Source: an uncultured Desulfobulbaceae bacterium
GTDB taxonomy: Bacteria > Desulfobacterota > Desulfobulbia > Desulfobulbales > BM004
Direction: 5' to 3'
DNA: 39,767 nt
NCBI GenBank assembly: GCA_947259115.1
Contig: CAMYKS010000024.1
Coordinates: forward strand, 1 to 39,767
The position numbers and the translations under genes are program-made. Positions 7,834 through 15,671 of the stretch are shown here, in pieces. Below the pieces are notes generated by a model that searched no databases, was not told where the DNA came from, and saw only the letters and a list, made by a program, of their open reading frames with translations. Position 1 is the first letter of the stretch, and each line of letters starts with the position of its first letter.

Positions 7834-8724
7834 TTACAGCAGTCTGAACCTTGGCTCTCCAACAGTCCCGGTAATGGCAAAAAAGTATTGCCCCCTCTTC
7901 ATCCGCTTCTTCATCGACTTCAACAAATTCCTGATATCAGGGTGTTTCTTATAAAATTCAGCCAAGGGCTCCAAGGTCCCCTTGAGGTTGAGCTGGCTGA
8001 GATTTATATCTGATTGCAACTGTATGGAACCGGTCATGGAACCTTTAACTTCTGATCCGGCAAGATCCGCCTTACTAATTGTAATTTCCAGATTACTTAA
8101 TTGCATTTCCAGATCAATATTCTGCAGATCAACTGAGCTGATCCCGAATATCGGGGCCTGGAACTGCAGCTGCCCACCTGACAATCGCAGGTCAGCCTTG
8201 CCGTTTTCGCCTGCAGCACCTGCAGAATTTTTGTTGTATTGGATTGCACCACTTATCCTTCCGGTTACCCTGTGAGGAATTTTTTCAGTTAAAAACTCAT
8301 AATCGCCAAGATCAAGGTCTTTAAAGGAAACATCCCCTGTAAATGTTTCTCCATTCTTATCTTTGGAATGGAGCAAACCGTTTATATCACCCTTGTATGC
8401 CGTACCAGACAGGTCAATGCTGTACTCACCTCTCATCAGCTTCAAAATTTGCGGCCTGATATGCATGCTGCCTGCCTTAAAAACCGCCGGGCTTGCAGGA
8501 TCGCTTAAATAAATCCGGCCCGTATTTATCCGCAAACCTGCTGGTATCCAAGGCTCAATCTTATCAGCCTTAAATCCTAATTCAGGATTAATTCTGCTGA
8601 GGCTGTTACTGACAAACTCCTCCACTGCCTGTGCCGGAAAAAGATAATAAAGCAGTGCCAGGGTAACAAGCACAACGTAAAGTGTGTATCCCAGCCATTT
8701 TTTGTTTTTTGCCGCAAAAGCCAT
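7834..8724 (-). CDS. gspN: Type II secretion protein GspN (geobacter type)
   Basis: This 296-residue protein has one N-terminal membrane helix (about residues 10-29, WLGYTLYVVLVTLALLYYLF) and a periplasmic beta-rich body with AsmA-like repeats (GLRINTGRIYLSDP, GKADLRLSGGQLQF, VKGSMTGSIQLQSDINLSQLNLKGTLEP). The position between gspM and gspC and the length fit the GspN family described from Geobacter and relatives, which differs from the short enterobacterial GspN. Its mechanism in secretion is not well known. The C-terminal MKKRMKRGQYFFAITGTVGEPRFRLL element is typical of the family. Confidence 0.85.
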   Translation of the reverse strand: MAFAAKNKKWLGYTLYVVLVTLALLYYLFPAQAVEEFVSNSLSRINPELGFKADKIEPWIPAGLRINTGRIYLSDPASPAVFKAGSMHIRPQILKLMRGEYSIDLSGTAYKGDINGLLHSKDKNGETFTGDVSFKDLDLGDYEFLTEKIPHRVTGRISGAIQYNKNSAGAAGENGKADLRLSGGQLQFQAPIFGISSVDLQNIDLEMQLSNLEITISKADLAGSEVKGSMTGSIQLQSDINLSQLNLKGTLEPLAEFYKKHPDIRNLLKSMKKRMKRGQYFFAITGTVGEPRFRLL

Positions 8725-8800
8725 GCTATAGTACCGGTCTCAACTGCATATATGTATTACGATCGACCTTAACGCCCTCCTGCCAGAAATAGTGCACGGG

Positions 8801-9319
8801 CTACTCGGTAAAGGTCAAAACCTGCAAAATTGCATCAAGGAACTGAGTTTCCTTCTTATTTGATTGAATAGAAATCCTCTTGATACCCACCAGTTTATCA
8901 GGTGATTCAATAAGTTTCAGATAGCCAACCATCTGTCCCAAGGTGATCCTCTCCAGTTTCATTTCAACAAGCGACTCTTTAAAGGGCCCTTTACCGGTGG
9001 AAGCAGATGGCTTCATTGACTTAATATTCTCCTTTATCCCGGCGTCTCCTGCAGCCTTTTCAAGAAAAGAAAAAAGGGTAAATTTTTTCGGCCTGCCTGC
9101 AAGCCTTTGGGAAAGGGTGTCAGAACCTTTTTGCAGCAACAGGTATTCCTGGCGCAGAGCAAGCATTTGCTGCAATTCATTCTGCTTGACAGTCACATTG
9201 CTCTTATAGCGTTCCCTTTTCTCAAAAAATGGCAAAACTGCAAACTGGATCACTACGGCGAACACAATGAAAATAACAGCCAGAGCAATAAAATATTTTT
9301 CCCTTTTGGCAAGTTGCAT
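8801..9319 (-). CDS. gspM: Type II secretion protein GspM
   Basis: This 172-residue protein has a short cytoplasmic N-terminus (MQLAKREKYF), one membrane helix (about residues 10-30), a coiled-coil stretch (about 35-75), and a ferredoxin-like periplasmic domain (LFSFLEKAAGDAGIKENIKSM... KLIESPDKLVGIKRISIQ). This is the GspM layout. It is an inner-membrane platform subunit that pairs with GspL. It lies 118 bases downstream of gspL; that gap contains a GGGGTCAAGG-family repeat. Confidence 0.9.
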   Translation of the reverse strand: MQLAKREKYFIALAVIFIVFAVVIQFAVLPFFEKRERYKSNVTVKQNELQQMLALRQEYLLLQKGSDTLSQRLAGRPKKFTLFSFLEKAAGDAGIKENIKSMKPSASTGKGPFKESLVEMKLERITLGQMVGYLKLIESPDKLVGIKRISIQSNKKETQFLDAILQVLTFTE

Positions 9320-9329
9320 AATTATATAT

Positions 9330-9364
9330 GAGGGGTCAAGGATTCCAGGGTTCCAGGTTCAAGG
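9330..9364 (+). repeat. GGGGTCAAGG-family dispersed repeat, gspM upstream copy
   Basis: The segment begins GAGGGGTCAAGG and continues with ATTCCAGGGTTCCAGG and TTCAAGG, an extended version of the dispersed repeat, filling part of the gap between gspL and gspM. Confidence 0.6.
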
Positions 9365-9437
9365 GTAAATACTATACTCTCAAAACCTCCGGCTCCTGAT
9401 ATTATAATAACTTTTGGTACTTGCAGCTTCATAACTC

Positions 9438-10949
9438 TCATTGCGTCCGACTCATTTTTATTTCAAACTTTACTCCCTTGCCCTTCTGATCAAGATTTGC
9501 AGAGGCAATAACCACATCTCTATACATTTCAGAGGACTCCAGGCTTGTTTTAATGGAGTCCACTGTATTAAAATTATCTGTTGTTCCCCTCATCTGGATA
9601 CCATCCTGATCAACCACCATCCTGTCAACATCTACTTCCAAAGTCTTCGGCACCCGCTCAGATATATCATTCAAAATCTGCAACACTTTACTGTCAATAT
9701 TAATCCCCGGAGCAGCGCCGGATGCTTTTTTCAGATCACCTATCTTGGTTTTCATCTGGTGTATGGGGTCTACAATATTTGTGATCTCCGGAAAGGTCTC
9801 AGTGAATATCCCTTTGATCCGGTGGTCCAGGTCAGTGGTCCTGTTTTTCAGATCCCGGTAATCCACGATACGGTTTACAGCGAAAAATACTAAAATAATG
9901 GCCAGGTAAATTGAGGCGTGGATAAGTTCTTTCTTGATCTTTACAAGTTGAGTCTTAACCTGAAATTCTTCACGCCTGAAGTTAAACCCTTTTGCCTTTT
10001 TACTTTCCCTGACTGCCAGCCCGAGGGCATTATCCATGAGAGCAGGATTATAGAGACTGACCAAATGTTCGCTCAACTGGATGTTGCCTGCTGTTTCCTG
10101 CAGGTTTAGCAAAGACACCGGGAATGCCAATCTTTTGCCAACAATTTCTGCAGTTTCAGGTATTAAGCTTCCAGGGCCGGTAATAAACACTTTTTCCGGT
10201 TGCGTCATATTGCCGGTTTCGACCTGAAAACCGCGCAGGGTGAGGTTGATTGTCTTGCACAATGCTGTCAAGCCCGCCTCATAGGCCTGTATGTCAAAAG
10301 GAGAGCCCTCCTTTACCCTTTTCGCAGCCCGGGATGATACAGCGGCCAACCCTTTGCCGTTGAAAGGCAGGTGCCTGATAAGCACAACCTTTTTATCCAG
10401 GAAAAGAATAATGGAACTTTTTTTCGAACCGATATACAGCAGCATGCCATTTTCAGGACTATTCTGCTGCATGAGGACCTGGTTGGCCAAAGGCAGATTG
10501 CGGACATCCAGAATTTCAGGTTCGACCCCCAGGGGTTGAAAATTTGACAAATGCTCTGCAATAGAAGTCCTGTTGACAGAGGCGGCAATAAGATCGGTTT
10601 GAGAACCGGTACGGTTCACATCGATAAAATCAACCAGATGCTTGTCCACTGAAGTGGCCATCAGGGTTTCAAGCTCAAAAAACAGCGTCTGCCTGATTTT
10701 CTTGAGGTCGGTAAACGGCATGCTCAGGTTCCTGAAAGATACATCACCGTCTTGTATGACGCTGTTGCACGCCGAGCCTTTCTGGTCTACCCCATCAAAA
10801 ACCGCACGCACTGCATCACTGACACTCCCTGCCTCGCTGATAGGCACAGCTCCGCAGCCTATCACCTGATAGCCCTGCATCAGGCTTTTAACCTGCACTG
10901 CCGCAACAGTATCTTCACTAATGTCCAGACCGATTATTGTTCGAGGCAT
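9438..10949 (-). CDS. gspL: Type II secretion protein GspL
   Basis: This 503-residue protein has an N-terminal actin-like PilM/GspL cytoplasmic domain (IIGLDISEDTVAAVQV at 4-19, through VFITGPGSLIPETAEIVGKRL near 260-280), one membrane helix (about 345-360, ASIYLAIILVFFAVNRIV) and a periplasmic PilN-like domain (coiled coil, then LNDISERVPKTLEVDVDRM... FNTVDSIKTSLESSEMYRDV). GspL recruits the GspE ATPase and binds GspM. The length is somewhat above enterobacterial GspL. The start is the ATG at 10949, since IIGLDIS follows at once. Confidence 0.92.
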   Translation of the reverse strand: MPRTIIGLDISEDTVAAVQVKSLMQGYQVIGCGAVPISEAGSVSDAVRAVFDGVDQKGSACNSVIQDGDVSFRNLSMPFTDLKKIRQTLFFELETLMATSVDKHLVDFIDVNRTGSQTDLIAASVNRTSIAEHLSNFQPLGVEPEILDVRNLPLANQVLMQQNSPENGMLLYIGSKKSSIILFLDKKVVLIRHLPFNGKGLAAVSSRAAKRVKEGSPFDIQAYEAGLTALCKTINLTLRGFQVETGNMTQPEKVFITGPGSLIPETAEIVGKRLAFPVSLLNLQETAGNIQLSEHLVSLYNPALMDNALGLAVRESKKAKGFNFRREEFQVKTQLVKIKKELIHASIYLAIILVFFAVNRIVDYRDLKNRTTDLDHRIKGIFTETFPEITNIVDPIHQMKTKIGDLKKASGAAPGINIDSKVLQILNDISERVPKTLEVDVDRMVVDQDGIQMRGTTDNFNTVDSIKTSLESSEMYRDVVIASANLDQKGKGVKFEIKMSRTQ

Positions 10950-10981
10950 ACAGACTGTTTATCAAGTAAAAGTTATAATAA

Positions 10982-11036
10982 AGGGTCATGACTGGTATGG
11001 AGCTAGAAAAGAAATTACATCTCCAGGCATGACCCT
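10982..11036. repeat. Inverted repeat between gspL and gspK
   Basis: The arms AGGGTCATGACTGG (10982-10995) and CCAGGCATGACCCT (11023-11036) are complementary at 13 of 14 positions and close a 27-nt loop. There is no clean T-run on the minus strand, so it is not a classic terminator. It may be an operon-internal stem or the remnant of a small element. Confidence 0.65.
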
Positions 11037-11125
11037 AAGAACTCACGCTATATAGTAACACTTAATTATAACGCATATAATTCATTAAACCAATTAAACT
11101 CCCAAATATTTTTGTACGCAGACGA

Positions 11126-12130
11126 TTATTCTATTTTCCAGTATATTAATTCGGTTTTACTTCCAGGACCCCGGGCTATCGTGCCGCGCACTTTTTTCCT
11201 CATTTTCTCCATGACAACCTCGGCGGATATCTCAAAATGGGAGCTTGAGACGGTGATGAGCTTAGGAGGGATTATGATATCGCTCGGGAGGGTCCCTTTA
11301 TACCATGCCGGATCGCTGAGATCACTGTCTTCAAAGTCCCGATAAGTAAGCATGTCATCAACCATATCCGGCTCGATCTGCTCTGAAAGCGCGCCAAGCA
11401 CAAAGGGGTCGGCACTATTGATATTAATCTTGCCGTCTCTGCCATGGGGGGTCACAAGGGTTGCAAGACCTGGAAATTCCTCGCTGCCGTTATACAGTTC
11501 AGGGGTGATGCCGCGGACCAGCTGCAGTTCCTCGATAAATTCCATGGGACCGTTTCTTGGTACGTATGGATTTTCAAGCCCCTGATAATAAGAGGCTTCA
11601 GCCCCACCAAAGCCAAGAGCTTCATCGTCCTCATCGATCCAGTCGATCAAAGCTTCGACGATACCTGCTGCCTCATCTTCTCCAAGTTCAAACTCTTCCG
11701 TACTCAGAAGGTTAATCCAGACCTGCTTCTGTTCCTCGTTTGCCACCCACTCATCTTCTTTTCTCATGATCAGGCTGTTAACCTGGAGTCTGCCGGAATG
11801 ATCTATTATTTTTATGCCCCCTTGACCTCGGTTAAAGAAATAGGAAAAATACTGGGTAGCCCCTGCCAGATTAGCCCAGTCCTCATGCAGGGTGTCAACA
11901 TCGCTTTCTGCAGCATCAACTGACAGAATTGCCCTGGCAGCGTTGAACACCGATTTTGCCATATAGTTGAGGGCTACACTGTCCTGCAGATTGGAGGCAT
12001 TCGTAAGACTGGACCGTACTGAAGTGTTGAACCGCAAGGTAACGACCAGGATGAGGCTGATAATAAGAACCGTCATCAGCAGGGCCATGCCGCGGTTATT
12101 GTTTAGAATTTTAAACATGCTGTGCTTCAT
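11126..12130 (-). CDS. gspK: Type II secretion minor pseudopilin GspK
   Basis: This 334-residue protein starts with a short basic leader, a cleavage Gly (Gly14) and a hydrophobic helix (NRG-MALLMTVLIISLILVV), followed by the large globular domain that marks GspK. As in the known family it lacks Glu5 of the mature protein. Motifs EALIDWIDEDDE and IEELQLVRGITPELY, and KININSADPFVLGAL near residue 245, are the conserved core. GspK caps the pseudopilus tip with GspI and GspJ. The start may be ATG 12130 or the ATG four codons on. Confidence 0.94.
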   Translation of the reverse strand: MKHSMFKILNNNRGMALLMTVLIISLILVVTLRFNTSVRSSLTNASNLQDSVALNYMAKSVFNAARAILSVDAAESDVDTLHEDWANLAGATQYFSYFFNRGQGGIKIIDHSGRLQVNSLIMRKEDEWVANEEQKQVWINLLSTEEFELGEDEAAGIVEALIDWIDEDDEALGFGGAEASYYQGLENPYVPRNGPMEFIEELQLVRGITPELYNGSEEFPGLATLVTPHGRDGKININSADPFVLGALSEQIEPDMVDDMLTYRDFEDSDLSDPAWYKGTLPSDIIIPPKLITVSSSHFEISAEVVMEKMRKKVRGTIARGPGSKTELIYWKIE

Positions 12131-12158
12131 TATTGAATGCTAAGGCTTATTTGGGATT

Positions 12159-12204
12159 ATTGGAGTGATGGTTTCCCGGCACCCCGGTTCTCCAGCACTC
12201 CAAT
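12159..12204. repeat. Inverted repeat ATTGGAGTG / CACTCCAAT
   Basis: Nine-base perfect arms at 12159-12167 and 12196-12204 lie in the gspK-gspJ gap. Related CACTCC and ACTCCA words occur at 4260-4280 in the gspD-gspE gap. Confidence 0.6.
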
Positions 12205-12268
12205 TATTATACTTTAACCTTTTGCTCTCACCCTTGACATCTTGTGCCTGCCTGTCTGTCTGTCTGTC

Positions 12269-12378
12269 AATCATCAGGCGTTTTGTAGACTGATAATCAT
12301 TGGGTAGTTGCGTTACCCAATAATCATCGTTTGTTTCGTAAAACGATAATCATCAGCAGTTTTGTAGGCTGATAAACC
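12269..12378 (+). repeat. Tandem array of four AATC-hairpin repeat units
   Basis: Four units of 26-27 bases run head to tail, each an AATC linker plus a stem-loop. The hairpins are at 12273-12294 (arms ATCAG/CTGAT), 12299-12321 (ATTGGGTA/TACCCAAT), 12326-12347 (ATCGTTT/AAACGAT) and 12352-12373 (ATCAGC/GCTGAT). Loops hold GTTTTGTA, GTTGCGT, GTTTCGTA and AGTTTTGTAG. The arm sequences differ while pairing is kept in every unit, so structure appears conserved. The array is preceded by TCTGTCTGTCTGTC and followed by AAACC. It occupies the gap between gspJ and gspK. No matching named family comes to mind. Confidence 0.85.
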
Positions 12379-12394
12379 GATATCTCCTTTACAG

Positions 12395-13123
12395 CTACAG
12401 CATCGGCATATAGTTGACCTGTAAAACAACACTGGTCATAATCTTCAAGGGCGCTTCCGGATTTTCATCATTTAAGAATTCCAGCGCTATGGATACCATG
12501 CGCGGCAGTCTGCCGCCAAAATCTGCATCTCCTGAATTCCAACTTTCATGGGCTTCACCATCATCATCATAATAACTGAAATTAATGGACTGCAGTCCAT
12601 CAGAGAGTACAAGACCCTCTCTTGCATCAGCCTCATCTATAAACTCAGCATTTTCAGAACGCAGCAATATAAGTTCATCTTCCTCATTTCCCTGGATTAC
12701 ACTGTATGAAATCAGCTGCCCACTGGCTGTCTCATCCTCATCACTGAAAAGAGGCGGAATTCTGGAAAAAAAATTTATGGTGTCTGCGTCCTGGCCGTTT
12801 ATGTCTTTATCCTCACCCAGAAACTGCGTGTACTCTGCCTGACTCCCAAATGAATTTGGCGGCAGAACACTGATATAGCTTGCCTGAAGATCTTCGCTGA
12901 TTCTCTCAAGCGTAATAGCAGCCTTCCGATATAACTCCATCCGGTTTTCTGTCATATTGATGGTTTTAAAGGTACTGGAGTAACTGGAGTAGATCGTAAT
13001 GAAAAGGATGGAGAAGATAAAAAAAGCCAGCAGCACTTCCAAAAGGGTAAATCCCTTTTCCGATAAGCAAACAGATTTCAGCCCATGAAAGATCATATAT
13101 TCTCGTTCACTATCCCTGTTCAT
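12395..13123 (-). CDS. gspJ: Type II secretion minor pseudopilin GspJ
   Basis: This 242-residue protein has a 24-residue leader ending in SEKG, then the type IV pilin-like N-terminus FTLLEVLLAFFIFSILFITIYSS with the conserved Glu5, and a C-terminal globular domain with the GspJ signature of an ERISEDLQASYI helix and a FSYYDDDGEAHESW segment. It forms part of the pseudopilus tip with GspI and GspK. The order after gspI and before gspK supports GspJ. An alternative in-frame ATG nine codons in would shorten the leader. Confidence 0.93.
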   Translation of the reverse strand: MNRDSEREYMIFHGLKSVCLSEKGFTLLEVLLAFFIFSILFITIYSSYSSTFKTINMTENRMELYRKAAITLERISEDLQASYISVLPPNSFGSQAEYTQFLGEDKDINGQDADTINFFSRIPPLFSDEDETASGQLISYSVIQGNEEDELILLRSENAEFIDEADAREGLVLSDGLQSINFSYYDDDGEAHESWNSGDADFGGRLPRMVSIALEFLNDENPEAPLKIMTSVVLQVNYMPML

Positions 13124-13218
13124 TCTGTCATAGCACCTGAAATAATTTTACCATTAACTGTGCAGCCCAAAGTTCTATGCCTTGCGGCCGGTTACCCTAA
13201 GTTGTTGTCTCATGGAAA

Positions 13219-13623
13219 CTAATTGCTTTCAGCCACATAATGATAAAGTCTTAGGTTATAAGTAAAAACTCCCCAGGTCAGTTTGAGGTCTATCTGCTTC
13301 AGGTAATCTGAGATATTCTCAACCCCTTCAATGGCAATATCGCTCACCGTGGTTTCCCAGGCATAACCGGGATAATCTTCGCCAAAATCACCGCTGTCAC
13401 CGGAAAGTGCAGTGGTTTCCTGCATTACAATTTCGCTCATCTTGCTCTGGGCCAGGAGGGCTGCCATGGTCTCAAATTTTGCACTGTTTGCAAAGGACAC
13501 ACTCTGCGCCTGGGAGCCCAGCAATATGGTTAAAGCAATGGCAATAAGCGCCACAGCAATCATTACTTCCAGTAAAGTAAATCCCGTATTTGATACGTTC
13601 TTGGACATTTTTAATAACAGCAT
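13219..13623 (-). CDS. gspI: Type II secretion minor pseudopilin GspI
   Basis: This 134-residue protein has leader MLLLKMSKNVSNTG followed by the pseudopilin helix FTLLEVMIAVALIAIALTILL with Glu5, and the family motif AALLAQSKMSEIVMQ. The size fits GspI. It starts the tip complex with GspJ and GspK. The start may be the ATG at 13623 or at 13608; neither has a clear Shine-Dalgarno. gspH lies 27 bases upstream in the transcription direction. Confidence 0.93.
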   Translation of the reverse strand: MLLLKMSKNVSNTGFTLLEVMIAVALIAIALTILLGSQAQSVSFANSAKFETMAALLAQSKMSEIVMQETTALSGDSGDFGEDYPGYAWETTVSDIAIEGVENISDYLKQIDLKLTWGVFTYNLRLYHYVAESN

Positions 13624-13650
13624 ATAATCAACCTATTCACCGAGCATTCC

Positions 13651-14199
13651 TCAGCCCCTGTTAAAATCTACATATCCGTCATGTATTTTTATGGAACCGA
13701 GGAACGGGGTTAATTCAAGACTCAACTGGCGCCCATCTTCAGACTGCAGATGAATCATGGCCTGCTCAACATAGCCTTTCCTGCTAAACTTGATAGTTGT
13801 CTCATCATAAAGCTTGCCGCTGGACCATGACCAGACATCTTCAATATTGACATCAAGGGGTAACTGGTATGATCTTGCCCTGGCTTGTTCCTGCTCTTCT
13901 TCAGAGGCAGTGCTGGCAAAGGCCCAGAGTTTTCTCTCCCGTATATCCAGGTGGAGTACATAGGAGACCTGGTCACTGATTGCTTTTTCCCGTAAATTCT
14001 CAACCAAGCCGATGATTCGCAAGGAAGTTGCATTAAGGCTGTCACTCAAGATAGCCTGGCGGAATTTGGGTATGACAAGCCCGAACATAAGGCCGAGCAG
14101 GACCAGTACCACTATTAATTCGATAAGGGTGTAACCCTTGTCATTGAGAGCTTTTTTTCTACAGAAAATCTGCTGAAAATCTGAAAACCGTGGAAGCAA
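13651..14199 (-). CDS. gspH: Type II secretion minor pseudopilin GspH
   Basis: The protein carries the prepilin signature KG-YTLIELIVVLVLLGLMFGLVIPKF with Glu5 and a C-terminal beta domain (YVLHLDIRERKLWAF... LYDETTIKFSRKGYVEQAMIHLQSEDGRQLSLELTPFLG) as in GspH. No ATG precedes the prepilin helix in this frame. I choose TTG at 14199 because AAGGA lies seven bases upstream of it; this gives 182 residues and a 22-residue leader. The alternative is TTG at 14280, which overlaps the gspG stop (TTGA) and would give a 49-residue leader, long for a prepilin. The function is a minor pseudopilin below the tip complex. Confidence 0.87.
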   Translation of the reverse strand: MLPRFSDFQQIFCRKKALNDKGYTLIELIVVLVLLGLMFGLVIPKFRQAILSDSLNATSLRIIGLVENLREKAISDQVSYVLHLDIRERKLWAFASTASEEEQEQARARSYQLPLDVNIEDVWSWSSGKLYDETTIKFSRKGYVEQAMIHLQSEDGRQLSLELTPFLGSIKIHDGYVDFNRG

Positions 14200-14276
14200 A
14201 CGGGAGTCCTTGCCTGTTGTTCGACAGGCATAACAAGATTTGAGAAGAGACAGCGGAATGCTAAAATATCTTATTA

Positions 14277-14729
14277 TCAATCCAAATCCCAGTTATTGAT
14301 ATCCTCATTCTTGCCTTCGCCGCCTGAGGTGCCGTCTGCACCGTAAGAGATGATATCAAAGTCACCACCTGTACCCGGACTGAGAAAAATATAATCATTA
14401 CCCCAGGGGTCCTTGGGGACCTGGCCCTTTTCAAGGTACCCGCCTTCACGCCAGGAATTGGCCAGTTCACCTGTCGAAGGTGCTTCCACCAGGGCCCCTA
14501 AACCCTGCTCCGTGGTGGGGTAGTTGCCGGTGTCAAGTTTGTACAACTGCAGGGCGGTTTCAAGGCTCTGTATCTGGATTTTTGCTTTCATGCGTCTGGC
14601 TTCATCGGGACGGCCAATAATTCTCGGGACAATAAGCCCTGCCAGGATACCAAGGATGACTAAAACAACCATAATTTCAATCAGGGTAAAGCCCTGGTGG
14701 TTACCAACTCTTTTTCTGCTGCAAAACAT
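14277..14729 (-). CDS. gspG: Type II secretion major pseudopilin GspG
   Basis: This 150-residue protein has a 13-residue leader (MFCSRKRVGNHQG) cut before FTLIEIMVVLVILGILAGLIVPRIIGRPDEARRMKA, then LYKLDTGNYPTTEQGLGALVEAP and the C-terminal calcium-site region (DPWGNDYIFLSPGTGGDFDIISYGADGTSGGEG). These are diagnostic of GspG, the main subunit of the pseudopilus. The start has an AGAGGTAG Shine-Dalgarno about ten bases upstream. It is the first gene of the GHIJKLMNCDE block; a 1-kb non-coding region separates it from gspF. Confidence 0.97.
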   Translation of the reverse strand: MFCSRKRVGNHQGFTLIEIMVVLVILGILAGLIVPRIIGRPDEARRMKAKIQIQSLETALQLYKLDTGNYPTTEQGLGALVEAPSTGELANSWREGGYLEKGQVPKDPWGNDYIFLSPGTGGDFDIISYGADGTSGGEGKNEDINNWDLD

Positions 14730-14950
14730 TGTTCAATCTACCTCTAATTTAATTATGACAGTATATGACAGAAAAAAGTCTACATTTTCTGCCGGTTTCA
14801 TCTATGCCTTTTTCACTAATACGTCAAATAATAATAATGCCATATAGTACTTCGTGCAATACTTCTTCCATATTTTCAAAGGTTCTCGTACCTGTTAAAA
14901 AGTCCCACTGTCATAAACGGGGCCTGAAAATGCCAAATCCTTACCTTAGC

Positions 14951-14975
14951 CTGCATATTTCATGAAAAATTCTGC
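14951..14975 (+). repeat. Partial copy of the 81-bp element's left end
   Basis: This segment matches 23 of 25 bases of the left end of the element at 37131-37155 (shared core ATATTTCATGAAAAATT). The rest of that element is not present here. Confidence 0.6.
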
Positions 14976-15263
14976 ACGGTTTTATTACCATATGTTTTTG
15001 TGCTATTATGCATAGATTTATAAAAAATTAAATTGTTACAGTGTGTGCCAATACACTGTAAAGTTTTGCAAAACTACTCACCCTGCGGGCCAGTCGATAA
15101 ATTGATATAGGCTGAAATATACTGGGTAATTATTTCTGCTGGCACAAAACTTCGAAGTCGGACTATATACCCTGCTGTTAGGGGTACTTATTTCGAAGCC
15201 GCAACCCGTTGCCATTCTCAGAGCTCGAGTGAATCCCCTCCCGCAGAACGGCAGACATCAGGA

Positions 15264-15314
15264 GATAAGCGAAGACTTCGGATAAGCGAAGACTTCAGAT
15301 AAGCGAAGACTTCG
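15264..15314 (+). repeat. 17-bp tandem repeat, three copies
   Basis: Three contiguous copies of GATAAGCGAAGACTTCG (the middle copy ends in A). Each contains the small palindrome CGAAG-A-CTTCG. An inverted, split copy lies at 15462-15490, so the two sites could pair around the hairpin array between them. Confidence 0.9.
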
Positions 15315-15357
15315 AGCCCCCTAAAAGGGACGGACCACCTACTGGTCTGAATATCGT

Positions 15358-15441
15358 GTCAATCGTCCGATATTTCGTTAGAGGACAATCGTCCGATATT
15401 TCGTTAGAGGACAATCGTCCGATATTTCGTTAGAGGTCAAT
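15358..15441 (+). repeat. Tandem array of three AATC-hairpin units (26-bp period)
   Basis: Three 26-bp units, nearly identical, each AATC plus a 22-nt stretch with arms GTCC/GGAC and a loop containing TTTCGTTAG; hairpins at 15365-15386, 15391-15412 and 15417-15438 (the last has GGTC and an AATA trailer). Linker, period and loop type match the array at 12269-12373. Unlike that array, these units have not diverged from each other, suggesting recent expansion. Confidence 0.85.
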
Positions 15442-15461
15442 ATCGAACAGGTAAGTGAACC

Positions 15462-15490
15462 CGAAGTCTTCTTTGCACTTCGCTTATCTG
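15462..15490 (-). repeat. Inverted, interrupted copy of the 17-bp repeat
   Basis: In reverse complement this reads CAGATAAGCGAAG, a short insert TGCAAAG, then AAGACTTCGG: the 17-bp unit of 15264-15314 split by a few bases, in opposite orientation. Confidence 0.7.
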
Positions 15491-15627
15491 TGAGATTCCG
15501 AGAAGTTTTGCATGATGAATTTACATAACTGGAAAGACCATATAACTTCATGAGTTATCTTCTCTAAGGTTCAAGTAACTTTTGGAGAAAAGAAGGAAAT
15601 GCAGTTGCTGAACTATTTTAACTCCTG

Positions 15628-15671
15628 CGACATTCTGCGGTTCCTTGTTCGACATTCTGCGGTTCGTTTTT
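15628..15671 (+). repeat. 22-bp direct duplicate
   Basis: The word CGACATTCTGCGGTTC occurs at 15628-15643 and again at 15650-15665, a period of 22 bases. Confidence 0.75.

Noticed and set aside
2443..14729. Type IV pilus cluster instead of type II secretion
   Set aside because: GspC with PDZ, GspK, GspN and GspD with N0-N3 domains are T2SS-specific; no PilT, PilQ or PilA-type genes are present.
15264..15441. CRISPR array
   Set aside because: The 17-bp and 26-bp units are directly abutting, without unique spacers, and no cas gene is in the window.
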